A stretch of 64,000 nucleotides of DNA from Anthopleura xanthogrammica (lineage: Eukaryota; Cnidaria; Anthozoa; Actiniaria; Actiniidae): assembly GCA_964019055.1 (NCBI GenBank), contig OZ025212.1:14468891-14532890 (forward strand). The letters run 5' to 3'. Each line of letters begins with the position of its first letter. Within the stretch, counting starts at the first letter, position 1. Of the stretch, positions 46,135 to 58,791 are shown one piece after another. The translations under genes and the position numbers were made by a program. Below the pieces are notes generated by a model. That model had not been told where the DNA came from. It saw nothing but the letters and a program-made list of their open reading frames with translations, and did not search any database.

Positions 46135-48316
46135 ATGAAAGCAAGTCAAAATGCAGGTTTTGAATGAGGGCGAAAATTACACAAATACATAATGCGCATG
46201 CATACTGCGCATCTGCGTCGGCGTCAAGACAAGGCCCATTCTCGTTCCCAGATCGCGCGTTCACTTTTATCCGACAACAAACCAAGGGCCCTGGGTGATT
46301 TCAACTGTCATCGGAATGGCTAATACAATAATGGAAAGTTATTTCACTAAAGCTGCTCAGTTGGATTCACTCACGGGCATTCATTCCTTAGCGGAGAGCA
46401 AAAGAAACGCGGGCTCTGGAAAGGAGAACGAGGTCCCACATGCATGCACGAAGTCTATTCAGTGAACAGAAACAAAATATATACGATAGAGAGTTTAAGC
46501 ATCTCGTTTACGGCAAACGTAGAATTGAAACGTCAGTTGATAAGCAAAAAGTTCTTCACAATAGACCCCTTGCAGCACTTTGAATGCAGCTCAATTTGAA
46601 GGACAAAACAATAATTCTCAAGAGATTGAAATTGTTTTGTTTTGTCCTCCAAATTGAGCTGCTTTGATGTCATGTGCAAGGGGTCTATAAGGAAAAATAA
46701 ATAATTGAAAATATCTCCAAGTACATAATAGATAAATACAAAAGTATTTGTCTTTTTTGAGGTTTGCAAAAAGTAGAGAAATACAGGGAAACGATGAAAA
46801 CGTGAACATGTCTGTCGTTTAGGGGAAGAAATTACGTGATAAATAACGGTATGCATATCTATCTAATATCAGATATGTACAAAAAGAAAAGAAAACACAG
46901 TATAAGATAATTTCGTTCTCTTAAATAATTGTAGGCAGTACTAGTAGACCAATAAAAATTCTGTATTGAATCATAGATAACATTTAAATATAGATACCAT
47001 TTATCCTATATGTTTTTTCACAACTGCACAAAATTGTAAGATTTTGTAGAAAAGAATTGCTGTATTCCTAAGACGATTAAAGGACTGTAATTTTTTTATT
47101 CTTGTTTATGTATTTCTGGAGAAAAGCGTGAAAAAATCATTGACGGGAAAATAGATTGATAGAAGGAAAGAAAGAAAGAATGAATGAAAGAAAGAAGCAA
47201 GAGGCTAGGAAAACAACAACAAAAGATAAACAACAAAAACTAGAATATGTCAAGAAAAACTGCAGTAAAATCAACACAACAAATCTTCTTTTAATAAATA
47301 ACGGAGCTCACACTAGCAAAGCTATTAACATTATATACAATTCATATATGTATCCAAGAAATATATATTCCAGAAGTTCGACCGAACGAGGACACGTGCG
47401 CCTTTACCCACAAAGCATTGTGGGGCCGCCACAGAGCTTTATGATATTTTTAGCCCATAATTCCTTTCGCCACGAACTTGGCTCCAATCTTCTTGGAAGA
47501 TGAAATCCTTTCAGAAGCCAAAACCCGAGATTTTTCGAAGATGCAAGTCGAAGAAACAAGAAAAGAGCTCTAAAATATCGAAATCTTAACTTTTTTTGGA
47601 CAAGTTCTTAAGATTAATGGGAAACTAACTCATACCTTTATTACAAGCTACACAATAATCAAAGCAATACAAAAGTTTCTTCCTTCAAGATTACACAAAA
47701 ACCTTCGAGCTGCAAAAAGCAGATTTGAATCGTTTTGCAACGCATTAGACTAAGCCCACATGGCATCCTTAATGGCCATGGACTACGAAGTCAGACAAAA
47801 GAAAGATTTAAACTGCAGAAAAACAATAAAAATAAGTACAAAACGAGTGGATTAATGAAAGTAACTTTCTAATATAGTAAATTTGTTGAGCAACCATTTT
47901 CTAAATATAGCAAATTTATGATTTCCCCCCATTTAAAACCGAGTTTATATCTTTGAGGACGGCTCGTAGTTGATGAGCTGTAATAAGTTTTCAACATTTT
48001 GGCGATTAATCTGGTTCGCGGCTTTGGCCAGCTTTGGTCTTCATTCTTGGGAAATTAGATGCAAATTTAGTAGGTAGTGACAAACTCCGACAAAGAACAG
48101 ACTCAGTGATTCAGTTCAGTTTGATCTTCTTAGCCTATTCAGAAAGACAATGTCTTAATTCCAGATATTCGTCTCGATAAACAACAGTTTTTTAGAATAA
48201 AAATTATCATCCTCGTCCTCAAAAACCCACATTTTCTTTGATAAGTAGCAAGCTTTTTTGTTGTTGTTGTCTGTCAGCTTCATAATAATCTGTAGTTGTA
48301 ATTGTCATTGAACTTT
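46135..48316. other. Intergenic region between lectin/vWA and DMRT genes (convergent)
   Basis: Contains one MITE family 1 copy and both 3' flanks. No exon recognised; an open frame at 47156 is Lys/Arg-rich with no domain. Confidence 0.5.
46562..46687. mobile_element. MITE family 1 copy
   Basis: Begins TAGACCCCTTGCAGCACTTT, ends TGCAAGGGGTCTA; arms are near-perfect complements with AGCTCAATTTGAAGGACAAA. Cleanest ends of the family. Confidence 0.9.
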
Positions 48317-51300
48317 TTATGATTGTAATTTTTTCCCACATTCGCTACAAAACTTGTCCCCTCCCTTGATTCCAAAACCACAATCATCACAAAACTTTCC
48401 TCCATGGCTTGACGTAACAGGCACGTGCTTTGCGTTGCTAAGCGACAGCAGTGCCGTAGAAGCGTGCCTGTTATAACCATATGGATGAACATGGGGTGGC
48501 ATTTTGAAGTGTTCTTGGACGGACGGTGCTTGGGTAACATCTGTTCGAGTGTATGAATGGACAGGTTGGAAAGCACTCAACGAGCGCGAGCCCTTCTTGT
48601 GCGAATTTGAAAGATAAAGTCCATTCTTTCCAATGGGTGAGAAGGCAGATCGTCTCCCATCGTCTTCCTGCCCTGAAAAAGGGACGAAAGGTCCGCCATA
48701 CCCGCGAACTGAAACCACTGTAGGGTAGTGTTGGCGGGCATTAGCATCAGGCACCAGAGATTCGATAGCTCTGACGAGATCATTATCTGATGAACGCATT
48801 ATAAGCTCTAAAATAGCTCGGCTCTGATGAGGAAAAATTCTTTGAAGAATCTCAATCGATTCCTCTGGCACATCGGCCACTTTGCTGATAGGAGATCTCT
48901 GTTTGGGAGATTTCGGAGCGTACTCGTCCGTACTCGGCTCATCTTCGGCTGTGTCGCTGAGCTTTCGCTTCTGCTTCGTAGACGAGCTTTCGCAATTGTT
49001 ATTTAGGTCTACTACAGCTTCCCTCTCGAAACTTACAGGGCTCTTAGGCTCAGACTTCACTTTCACTTCATGAACATTTATGCTACTTTCTGAACTGCTA
49101 CTGCTTGTCCTTCGACTTCTCTCATCTAAAACAATAAAAAAGAAAGAAATTTAAATCTCCTTAAAATCTCTTTAAAAGTTAAGAACAAAAAGACACATGC
49201 ATAAATAAAACATTTTCCATTTGCTGACTTTTAGCAAACAGAAAAGCATTTGACATTCAAAGTAGTCGCTTGGTAATCTTTGCAAGCTGTAAGGAATTTC
49301 TTCGAGTTGAAGTTACCAAACAATGACTTCAAATCACTTTTAAAATACACATATCATGATAAGTTTACTCTAAGAACGAATAAACTGATCTTAAGACTGA
49401 ATTCCATTCGAAAGAGTTGCGTTGTGGTTCAATATTAGCTTGAACACACTCAACAGCAAAAACAAGATGGCGGAGCTCGAGGTGTTTCGTTAGTTAGTTG
49501 TTTTGTTTTTAACCGAGGAGTTGTAAACATTTGACAAGATTATTTAGATATACCAACAATGTGTGAATTATCTAAATTTCAAAGCAGCGATTGCTATTTT
49601 TTGCAACAAAGTAGTCAAGACTTATATATGTGGCTACAAGACCTTCGCTAAGATACCAATACGACTTCGAAACCACGCGCCAACGACAAGAGCTTGATTA
49701 CAAACTGAACAGACAAACGAAAACCAAGACTAACTTGAAAAAAAACACTCGAAATTAAAACTTTGAACTCAATCAAAATGAAATGATGTCGGAGTCAATC
49801 ACTTCAGCACAAAGTTGGTTGTAATAATTTTACCGGCAATCTTAGGCAATTTTTCTTTAATTTTTTAAAATATTTTTTCGTTTCAATTTACAAAAAAGAA
49901 AATTTCAAACTTAAGTGACCTAAATCAAAATTCCTTTAAAACTCATTTAAAAACTAATTTTAAGCAGAAAACACTTCTTAATGATTCATTGACTGAAACA
50001 TTTTGTCTTGAAAGTTTTCCCTAAAATAATAACTGCCGTAACTAAGAAAGTTTCCAAAACGTGAAAACAATTTTAGAGTTTTATGAAACGCTATTCCTGC
50101 TACGCTTTATCAAAATGTTTTAGCCTTTTTCTGGTAATCTCCTCTTTTGAGACCATTTTTAACACCTTTATATGAAAAAATATATATATTTGAACTCTGA
50201 ATGATTTTATTTAATGAAAATCGCCGAAAATTAGAATAAAACTACTTACATTTTAGAGTGACTGTTTAAAACTTCGATGCGAAAAAATAATTCAGTCGGT
50301 ACGACGTTTCAAAATAAGATTTTTAAATTAACTAACCGATGAATTTTTACAGAAAAACTCTATAATTAGGTATAAAAAATCTTGAAAATTTCGAATATCC
50401 ATACAAAACTCCGGATCATCTAGTTGCCAAAATATTTATAAAATTGTTGAAATGCTCAAAGGAAGCTGGCAGAAAAGCGAAAAACTGGCGCGAAAAAATG
50501 TACCAAAATAAAGACTTTAAGACTTGGTTAAAAGCTTTAAAAGCAATCAAGTATTGCCCCAAAATATGTTTTCATGTAACGATAATTAAATTGTTTATGT
50601 AACAAGCCTGTAGGATTATTGGAAATACTGTTTTAAAAGCGTTGGAGTAGTTAAAGAGCCTAGGAAGGTAAGTGTCAGAAACGACGTCCAACTCGTTACA
50701 CTAATTTAGAGAAGCCTTTCGACAGTTTTACCTTTTGCGTTTCCAAACATTTTTGAATAATTATGTTAAATTCCCAGACTGTTTTGTTCGAGTTTATTCT
50801 CTTGGGGGGCCATTCAAAGTTTAAAGAATTCCAAAACCAGGAACAAATGGATGTTTTTGAGCTAATTTTAGTCGTACAAAATTAAACTAAGGAAACTTGG
50901 GACGTGATTAAAGAGAGGAAGTTTTCGATAAATGAATTTGTCCAAAAAGTTGCGACAAAAAAGCTTGATCTCTTGAAATAATTCACACTTAATATAACAA
51001 ATGGTGTTGCTTAAGCCCTTCAAAGAATAGCATGATTTAGACGTGTAAATTGAACAAGAGAATTAACCATTGAATTGATAACATACGAAAAAACTAATGC
51101 ATATTCAAACACTGTGGGCAACACGGAATACGGATACCGAAGTTTTCTAGTTTTGTCCCGTGAAAGAAAAAGAGATGTCACCTTAGAATTGACCTCGGTT
51201 CTTGGGGATATTAAAACGAGTTAGGGCGAAAAGACTTCAAACGGGCCGTTGTTTACACACGGGTAAAACAAGTGACAACCTAAAGGAACTGCAAATACAT

Positions 51301-51820
51301 AATAATTTGTAACATCTTCCAAACTACGCTTCAGTTGTGATGGCCTACGCCAGCTCACTCAAAGTGTCAATCCACTATTTGGAGTGCTGAGCTAATGCCA
51401 CTGAAATAGTCTTACCTTAATTAGAAATTAGATTTTGATAAAGATTTGAATAAACGGCTGTAAAAATAACGACTTACCATGTTTCGGGGAAGTTTCTTTG
51501 GATGAAGGTCTTGAAGGTAGTGGTTCTGGAATGTCGGTGTAGACGGCATTTAGAGTTGAAGTCGGGACCCGCGAAACTTGTGTTTTCATATTCTCTTCCT
51601 GTGTTTGCTGTCTCCTCAGGGCTACTTGTGCTGCCATAACTCTCTGTCTTTCAGCTATAAGCGTGCATTGAGGACAACTACAATCTCTCCATCTACAATA
51701 TCTTTTGTGTCCCTTCAACCAAGACACAACCCCATGGTTGCGACATCTTGCGCATTTGGGCATTCTCGGTGGCTTGTGTTCTGCATATGAATTTTGCATC
51801 ACGAAAGAGGAATCAGCCAT
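48317..51820 (-). CDS. DMRT transcription factor: DM domain, DMA domain, C-terminal zinc ribbon
   Basis: Two coding exons, 51820-51478 and 49125-48317, phase 1, give 383 residues. The DM domain (residues about 19-70) has the intertwined zinc-binding pattern [23 protein letters not shown] and the recognition helix [15 protein letters not shown]. The DMA domain in exon 2 reads [18 protein letters not shown] and then [12 protein letters not shown], the ubiquitin-binding-like module of the DMRTA/DMRT3 subfamily. Between them is a Ser-rich basic segment. The last 25 residues carry [20 protein letters not shown], a two-CxxC zinc ribbon. DMRT proteins bind DNA in the minor groove and control sex, neural or tissue patterning. 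Orthology within DMRT is not assigned. The 2.35-kb intron has no exon I recognise. Confidence 0.93.
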
Positions 51821-54701
51821 AGTTAAGGTCGCAGATTTGTTCAGCCTCTTAACACGCTCTTCAGCTTCAAGTCCTGGTCGTCTGGATGGTTCTTATCGAA
51901 ATGGCAATCGCTTGATCATAAGAAAGCAACAATTGTATGGGCTTTTATTGTCCAAACCAACACCTCCGTATCCATTGTATTCTTTTACCGAACTCATTTA
52001 ATCACAGCCCCTGATTGGTTGATTACAAATTGTTTCTGTGTGTTATGTCATTCTTTCTATAACAGTCAGACAAACAAGACAGCATTGCCAAGCGATGCGG
52101 CTGCCATAAATTGCTGTCAAGAGCGTCCGTGAGCCCCTCGTGCGGTATGACCGTACACGTTCAACCACGTCACATGAACAATTTCACCTCTATCACAATC
52201 CTACTTCGAGTATAAGACAACAGAGTGTAAAACTTGTAAGCTTTTTACACTCGAAATTGTATCACCATTAGCAAATTTTCGGCGACAAAAACAAGTTAAT
52301 GTTTATTTAATCAAAAAAGCCTTGTCAAACAAGGATCCCTACGAAGAATTTCACACTAGTCTTGATTACATTTTAGTTACATAGTAACACTTGGACAAGC
52401 AATCCAGCAATATATCACTCAGAATCCTCCCTCTCAGCGCTCTTAATTGCTATATACTGGATTCAACACAACAGAAAAGAGCTTAAACAATAATTTTGAC
52501 ACCCAACGAAAGTTTCTTCATTGCATCATTCAATAATACAAGTATAATATGGAGAAAGGAACGGAAAGTCATGAAGAAGATAAACAACTTGTCACTAAAC
52601 AAATTATTTTCAACACGAAATCTCGTTATAAGTTCAAACTTGAAAAACTAATATCCCTGTTGACGTTCCATAGCCAAAACAGTTTGGCAATTTTCTTGAA
52701 CTCTCAGTTACAATCGCTTGAAAAAATTTGATTGTTGCTTGATGAGGCAACTTCAAATAATCACGGTTCTACTCCAATGGTTCTTTTGAAGAAAAAAATG
52801 CACAATGTTCGGAATACTATTAACAGTTGTGGAGACTTTAAAATTGGAATTTTCGGGTACTGACAGAGAAGGATCCCAAATAACTTGGAAAAACATCTTG
52901 GAAAAACGTGTTCGGGAAGACTTGCTGACAGTTCGCAATACCAAAGCCTTTTGAAAATCAAGTTTGTTACAGGTGCCAAAACTTTCATGTCAAAGAAGGA
53001 TTATACTGCTCGACACCTTTTATTCTACAATAAACTAATTTGCCCATAGTGTGTTTGTATTTCTATTCTGATATGTCAAGGGTAATCTTTTCAAATGCAG
53101 TGTAATAATATCTAGACCAGTGACCCAAATGGAAAAATACACTGAACCTGCCATAGTTCATTAGTTAGAAGAATAGACCGAAGCCGCCAAGCCATCGAAT
53201 GTGTGCCTGAGACTTTCGACGTCCTAGACAGCTGAGTAAATGCTTCCAAAACCTCGCCGTAATGGAATGGAGCAGTTTCCAAATAAAGAGAGTACGGTTT
53301 TGATGTCGCTACATCTGTATTGTAGAGTATATAATTGACATACTCCAATATGAATTGTTTCCGACTGCACTTAGGCAAATTAGGCCGCAGTTGAATCAAA
53401 GGTTATTAAGTTGTCAAGAAGACTCCAAAGTAAGGGAAAGTGGAATGTGTCAAACGTATGTTCAAGGAAATGAGACCAGCCACTTTTATGGCCAAAACTG
53501 TTTAAACAAACTCGAAAATATATACAAGTTCATTAAGCTGCTGCAACGTTTGTCGAAAGCGCGTCTTCACAATGAGGATTATTCAAATGGTTTTACAATT
53601 GTAATATTGTAGTAGACAAAATTAATATAAATTTTAACTATAGCTATTCGTTTGAGGTGAGAAAAACGTTCTTTTCGAGAAGTAATCCTATTCTTCTTCG
53701 AGGAGAGTATATTTGATAAGAAACAATACAGTTCACAAGAGAAATTTTCTAAAGAAACGGAATCTTAGACCGAAAATTGTTTTTTATAAGGGGTTGAAGC
53801 AGATGTTATGAGAGTGTTTTATGGTCGAGTACTTTTTATGAACAAAGATTAAAAGTGCTCACGAACTCGTCAAAAAACCTTGGCAAAAATATCGAGGATA
53901 AAAGCGGCTGCGAGGGAGACTAGGGGTTATTTGTATAATGCACTGATTATTTCTGGGGAAGAATATTAAAAAAAAAATACATCGCGAACTGAATTTGTAC
54001 TGCCTAACCTTCCGGAAAAAGGTCTTACTTTTGCAATTAGAGTTTGAAGAAATGCTGGCATTCGAAGCATTTTTGGATAAACTAAAAGAAAGGAAAATGT
54101 ACTTTCTTTTTCGTTTTTTTCGTTATTTCTTTTCATTTTCTTCCTAGTTTTTCTTCACATTCTTCTTCTTCTTTCATTACGAAAATGGTCAGAAAATAAA
54201 AAATATTCACTTGCATACATTGATACAACAGAAATATAAACAGTTTGTCAAAAAATCTTTCGAAATTTTTTTTCCCGGTTTGATTCTTGAAATTGGATTT
54301 TTTTTAAAGATTTTGTATTTTTCAGTATTTTTCACGACATTGGACGTAATCATGACGAATGAGAAAAAGAATATCAGCCAACTCCAAAACTTTTTGGTCT
54401 CTTTTGAAGAGAAAACGTATTTTATTATAAGGAAACGGAGTGCTTAGTCGAACAGTGAAGGTTTTACGACCAGAAATCTTGTGCTTATGCATTAGGAAGA
54501 CGTTGTCCCCGGCTTCTTCCGGCGCCCGTAACGCATGCATAAACGTTAAACACGCTGATTTTTTGTTTGTTTGTTTGTTGGTTTGTTTGTTTGTTTGTTT
54601 GTTTTGAGAGAGTAGTAAAGAAAGGTTTTCGTAAATCACTAAAGGAGGGAAAGGAAACGTGATAACATGCACAACTACCTTGTTTCATTACTTGTGCCTA
54701 C
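51821..54701. other. Intergenic region between DMRT and FPGT
   Basis: Upstream flank of DMRT and 3' flank of FPGT. AT-rich, with a GTTT array at 54560-54605. Frames at 52753 and 53112 have no domain. Nothing else recognised. Confidence 0.5.
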
Positions 54702-57115
54702 CTACTTCAAACTTGAGATTTTCTCTCTGAGCTTTTCTCTCAACTCTAAGGTACTCTTGACGTCTTTGTAAACTAAAACATCCGCCATTGAGAGACGTCT
54801 TTTTCCAACGGTGTCTGCGTCAGATGGTGGAGAAACTTTTTCGCCTTCTCGTAAGGCGCGAAGTACTTCGAGAGTGTGCTGGACAGAGGGCGTTTGTTCT
54901 TTGAAGACAGGGAAGAGTCTAGCGTGCCATAGGGAAACCATGTCCCAATCACTCTACAAACGTGAAGGAAAGAACGGTTAAAAATATTACCGCGATAGCA
55001 GTAAGGGCGTGGCTAACTCACAGATTAAACCATGAGACGACCTCTGGGCTGATCTAAGTCAGGGCATGGCTAACTTACAGATCGAACCCTGAAACAACCT
55101 CTGGGCTGATCCAAGTCAGGGCACGGCTAACTCACAGATCGAACCCTGAAACAACCTCTGGGCTGATCTAAGTCAGGGCATGGCTAACTCCCAGATTGAA
55201 CCCTGAAACAACCTCCAAGAAGACTAAATAATGCTTAATAATGCTTTACGAACCTGAGTTATCCCCAGAAGAGTAAAGACTTCATCCAGTGGTTTCCCCA
55301 CATAGCTTAACTTTGCCAGTTCTTCAACAGTCGCAGTCTTCTTCATATTATCCTCTATACCATAGCCTACAGTAACAAATAAACCCGCCTCTCCGTCCAC
55401 CTTCACACAGACTGTCATGACGAAGACATTCTCGGGGACTTCGGCATCTTCGGGGATAGACACATTGCTTACGATACAACCCTTCTCGACGCAGGCTCCT
55501 TGGCCTATTTCACAGAAATCTAGTACACATGTAGCCTCGACATGGGAGGGCAAGTTCTTGTGACATTGAATGAGGATAGTGCTTTGTGGAATGACTGTGT
55601 TGGGAGAGCGCGAGTACTTGCCAGTTTTGGAGACGTGGACTTCTTGGCGGGAGCTGGCTTCGTATCTGGAAGAGATAAATATATAAATTATAGGAATACT
55701 TGAAAGAATGATTAGAATTTGATGCAGATTTAGATAAATAACAAAATATAGCATTAAAAATAAAGCTTGCGCTCGCTGTGTTTGCTCAGATATGTTTACC
55801 TAAAGACAGGGTCCAGGCAGAAGTGATGCATGTATTCCGCTATGGTACCAATGTGATAAAACTTCGATTCGTTCAAGATGATTACGTTGAGTTGTGTTCC
55901 TTTTAGCTGTTCGTAGATGACTTCTCTTGTCTTGATGAGAGAAGGACTGACTTTGGTAACGTTGGCAACATTCCTGAAACAAGATGATTGGCTTAAAAAT
56001 CCACTCTAAATAATGCATAGAGCATATTAAGTGTGAATGAAATACAGTTTGTAATTCGTAGTCGTACTGTAGCCGTTTTTTTGATTGGATGAATTGCGTG
56101 GAAGCAATGGAAAGCCATTTCAATGTTACGGCATGTCGTACCGTGTACGTGCTGTAAGTCAGTACCGTATGTTTCCCACTCATACGAAAACCGTTCTTAT
56201 GGGAAACCATTTCACTGATGTTACGGCATGTGGTACCGTGTACGTGCTGTAAGTAAGTACCGTGTGTTCCCCACCACTCATACGATAACCATTCTTATGG
56301 GAAACCATTTCAATGTTACGGCATGTCGTACCGTGTACGTGCTGTAAGTCAGTACCGTATGTTTCCCACTCATACGAAAACCGTTCTTATGGAAAGCCAT
56401 TTCGATGTTACGGCATGTAAACAGAAACAACCTCTGGGCTGGCCAATGTCAGGGCAAACCACAGATTGAGTTGGAATTCAGCATGTTAGGCTTTGCGGAG
56501 GGAAGAAAACTGGAGAACTTGGAGAAAGAACTTGAGCTTGTTATAAAAGTCCTTTCCCACTTTCATTCAGTCCCCCCCCCCCCCCCGAATTCTTAGATAA
56601 ATTTATTTGCATCAGCCACCCCTACCTTAAAAACATTCTAAGTAGATACACCTCTAAGTACAAACCTGGTGTAGTCCACAGAAGAATCTGGTCCAAGAGA
56701 TTGCAGAAAGTCCCCAAACGCACAGATCTCACAGTCGATGTTGAGCTTACTGATGGTCTGATGCAGTTGGCTGGCGGTGTTCCAATCCACAAAGAATATA
56801 CTATCAGTATATACGTGTTCTTCGTCATCTTGTTCAAATACCACACCACTCTCTCTCATTTTCTCTACAGATGGCTTGTGAAGGAATCTTGAACACTTTG
56901 TCTTGACAACAGCATCTTCATGCTTAAATATATACAATTACATAAATGAGAATTATAATAATGATGATGGTGATGATGATGATGGTGTTGCTGATGATTA
57001 TGATGCGGTGTGGTGATGATGATGACGCGGTGACGATGATGATGGTGGTGATGATGATGATGATGATGGTAAGGATGACGATGACGACGATGATGGTGAT
57101 AGTGATGATGGTGTT

Positions 57116-57146
<31 letters not shown>

Positions 57147-58693
57147 ATGATGATGGTGGTGATGATGATAATGATCATGATGATGATCATGGTGGTGGTG
57201 GTGATGATGATGATGTTGATGATCATGATCATGATGATCATGATGATGGTGATGATGATGATGAAAATGAAGATGATGATGAAGATGATAATGATGATGA
57301 TGGTGATGACCATAATGAGGGAGGGGAGAGGAGGGGAGAGCACTAGACTTTCTGTATTCTTACCATATCTTCAGAATTGTTTTCCAGAACAAAGACTCCA
57401 TGAGTTGTGCCGACCTCGATAGGAGAAGGATGTGCAAGGGCAGTAAAGCCTGGTTCTGTGAAAGAACACTTTTCCCCATCTGTATTGAATAATTCAAACG
57501 TGTCTGGACAAACCAGTAGAATTCCTGGAATCATGTCGGCCGGGAATTCAATGAACATAGCCATAAGCATGTCTATCATCTGGTAGGATGGATTACCTAT
57601 AAACAGACAATATACATTAAGGGGCAAGGTTAAAACAATTATTGTCCAAAATAGGGACTTGGTCTTATTGATTTAGGTTGGTACCAGTAAATACCCCCTC
57701 CCCCTCAGAGACCTGTTGAAATGCTTGATACTGAGTGTCATCCAGAACAACTTTTTCTATACACACAGTACATTCATTTCTGTGATTTGAGTTTTAGTTT
57801 TGGAGATATTTGACGACAAAATCCAGGATTTCACTTCAGAGGTGGTGATCATTGGGTAACCCCTCCCCTCCCCTCTAATATGACAATATATTTAGTTGGG
57901 TGTAAAGCCATCCAATGCAGGCTTGCTGGTTACAATTATGGGCTCCCTGTGGAGTGCAGAGGAATTCAGTGGGCTCCCTGTGGTGAGGACATGAGGTTTG
58001 ACATCTGAGCAAAACTTGTTCAAAATCTCAAAAATAAATCAAAAATTCTCAAAACCGTTATTTACTGATATCTACATATCAAATGAAGTTAATAATGAAA
58101 AAAATGCTTCTAAATTAACATCTTATTTGCGTTGATTTGTTAAAAATATGCGCAACAAAGACAGCTAGTATATACAATAAATTATAACTAAAATAACCAC
58201 AAATACACAAAAGAAAGCTTAATTAAGACTATGAATAATGTATTAATATTAATAGTAACTACCTACCCCATGGTAGAGGTGTAAACACCTTGCCTAACAC
58301 ACTAGCATTGGGCATTCTCATGCTATATCCTCCAGCATGTGCTAGCATAATCTTGTAGGTTTTGAGCTTCTCTTCTCCATAAATTTTCAAAAGCTCATCA
58401 ACACAGACAATCGTCGAGCCTCCATTACCAATCTTAGGTCCGGGGGGATCATGAAAGACGTGGTATTTAACTCCCAGGGGGATCTCATTACGTTCTCGCT
58501 TGGCTTCTATTTGAGTTTCATAAGCTTCTTTCTGTGCGTTGTCTAACGCGCTGATCACGACGATATCCCAAAATGGAATCGTAGGTTCCTTGCCTCTGAT
58601 GGAGTCATAAAGCTTCAATCTCTTAGCTGTAGCTTTGCGGATTCTATCGCTAACATCACTGAAATCGTGTTTGGATTTCTTTGCAGAAGCCAT
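54702..58693 (-). CDS. FPGT: Fucose-1-phosphate guanylyltransferase (GDP-L-fucose pyrophosphorylase)
   Basis: Six exons: 58693-58267, 57596-57364, 56922-56666, 55973-55800, 55665-55254, 54953-54702; phases 1, 0, 2, 2, 0; 584 residues (human about 590). The frame extends upstream to a TTG, but the ATG at 58693 is the start. The enzyme makes GDP-L-fucose from fucose-1-phosphate and GTP in the cytosolic salvage pathway. Matching blocks: FWDIVVISALD, PLGVKYHVFHDPPGPKIG, GNGGST (nucleotide-binding), HAGGYSMRMPNASVLGK, FTALAHPSPIEVGTTHGVF, RFLHKPSVEKM, EICAFGDFLQSLGP, SKFYHIGT, and a C-terminal LSMADVLVYKDV. The introns hold SINE tail modules, a family 4 array and a GAT array. Start codons of FPGT and TRAPPC6B are 98 bp apart. 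Identity is very sure. Confidence 0.95.
55012..55215 (-). mobile_element. SINE tail: 57-bp modules, tandem
   Basis: CCTCTGGGCTGATC recurs at 55041, 55098 and 55155, spacing 57, in a short array with no tRNA head, in an FPGT intron. Confidence 0.85.
56107..56418. repeat. Family 4 element, three tandem copies
   Basis: The unit of about 120 bp contains ATGTTACGGCATGTCGTACC, GTGTACGTGCTGTAAGT, CCCACTCATACGAAAACCGT and CTTATGGGAAACCATTTCA. Landmark TTACGGCATG at about 56125, 56220, 56316 and 56408. A single partly inverted copy lies at 44750. Confidence 0.85.
56420..56545 (-). mobile_element. SINE fragment (body plus one tail module)
   Basis: Contains CCTCTGGGCTGGCC, GAGTTGGAATTCAGCATGTT and GAGGGAAGAAAACTGGAGAA, matching the body of the family; immediately follows the family 4 array in the FPGT intron. 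Confidence 0.75.
56946..57320. repeat. (GAT)n/(GGT)n array in an FPGT intron
   Basis: Interrupted ATGATG trinucleotides. Open frames of poly-Met or poly-Ile on either strand are artefacts. Confidence 0.95.
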
Positions 58694-58791
58694 GCTGAAC
58701 TTCAAAAAATACGAACCTGAAGTACTACCATCCAGCGGTCTCCTTCATAAAAAAGTGTTACGGTCACGAAATTAGAGCAAAAAAATCCAAA
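58694..58791. promoter_or_regulatory. Bidirectional FPGT/TRAPPC6B promoter
   Basis: Only 98 bp separate the two divergent ATGs, so both promoters and both 5' UTRs must overlap here. No TATA box is obvious. The TRAPPC6B ATG lies in CCAAAATGGCGGAAG, a YY1/TISU-like core next to an ETS-like GGAAG. Confidence 0.7.

Noticed and set aside
45086..46285. Long minus-strand frames (399 and 325 codons), Cys/Tyr/Asp-rich or Val/Ile/Leu-rich
   Set aside because: They are antisense shadows of the 15-bp coding repeat of the lectin/vWA gene; the repeat unit keeps several frames open.
47156..47503. 115-codon Lys/Arg-rich frame
   Set aside because: No domain, no splice support and AT-rich composition like the surrounding intergenic DNA.
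56924..57422. Poly-Met and poly-Ile frames on both strands
   Set aside because: Trinucleotide repeat in an FPGT intron.
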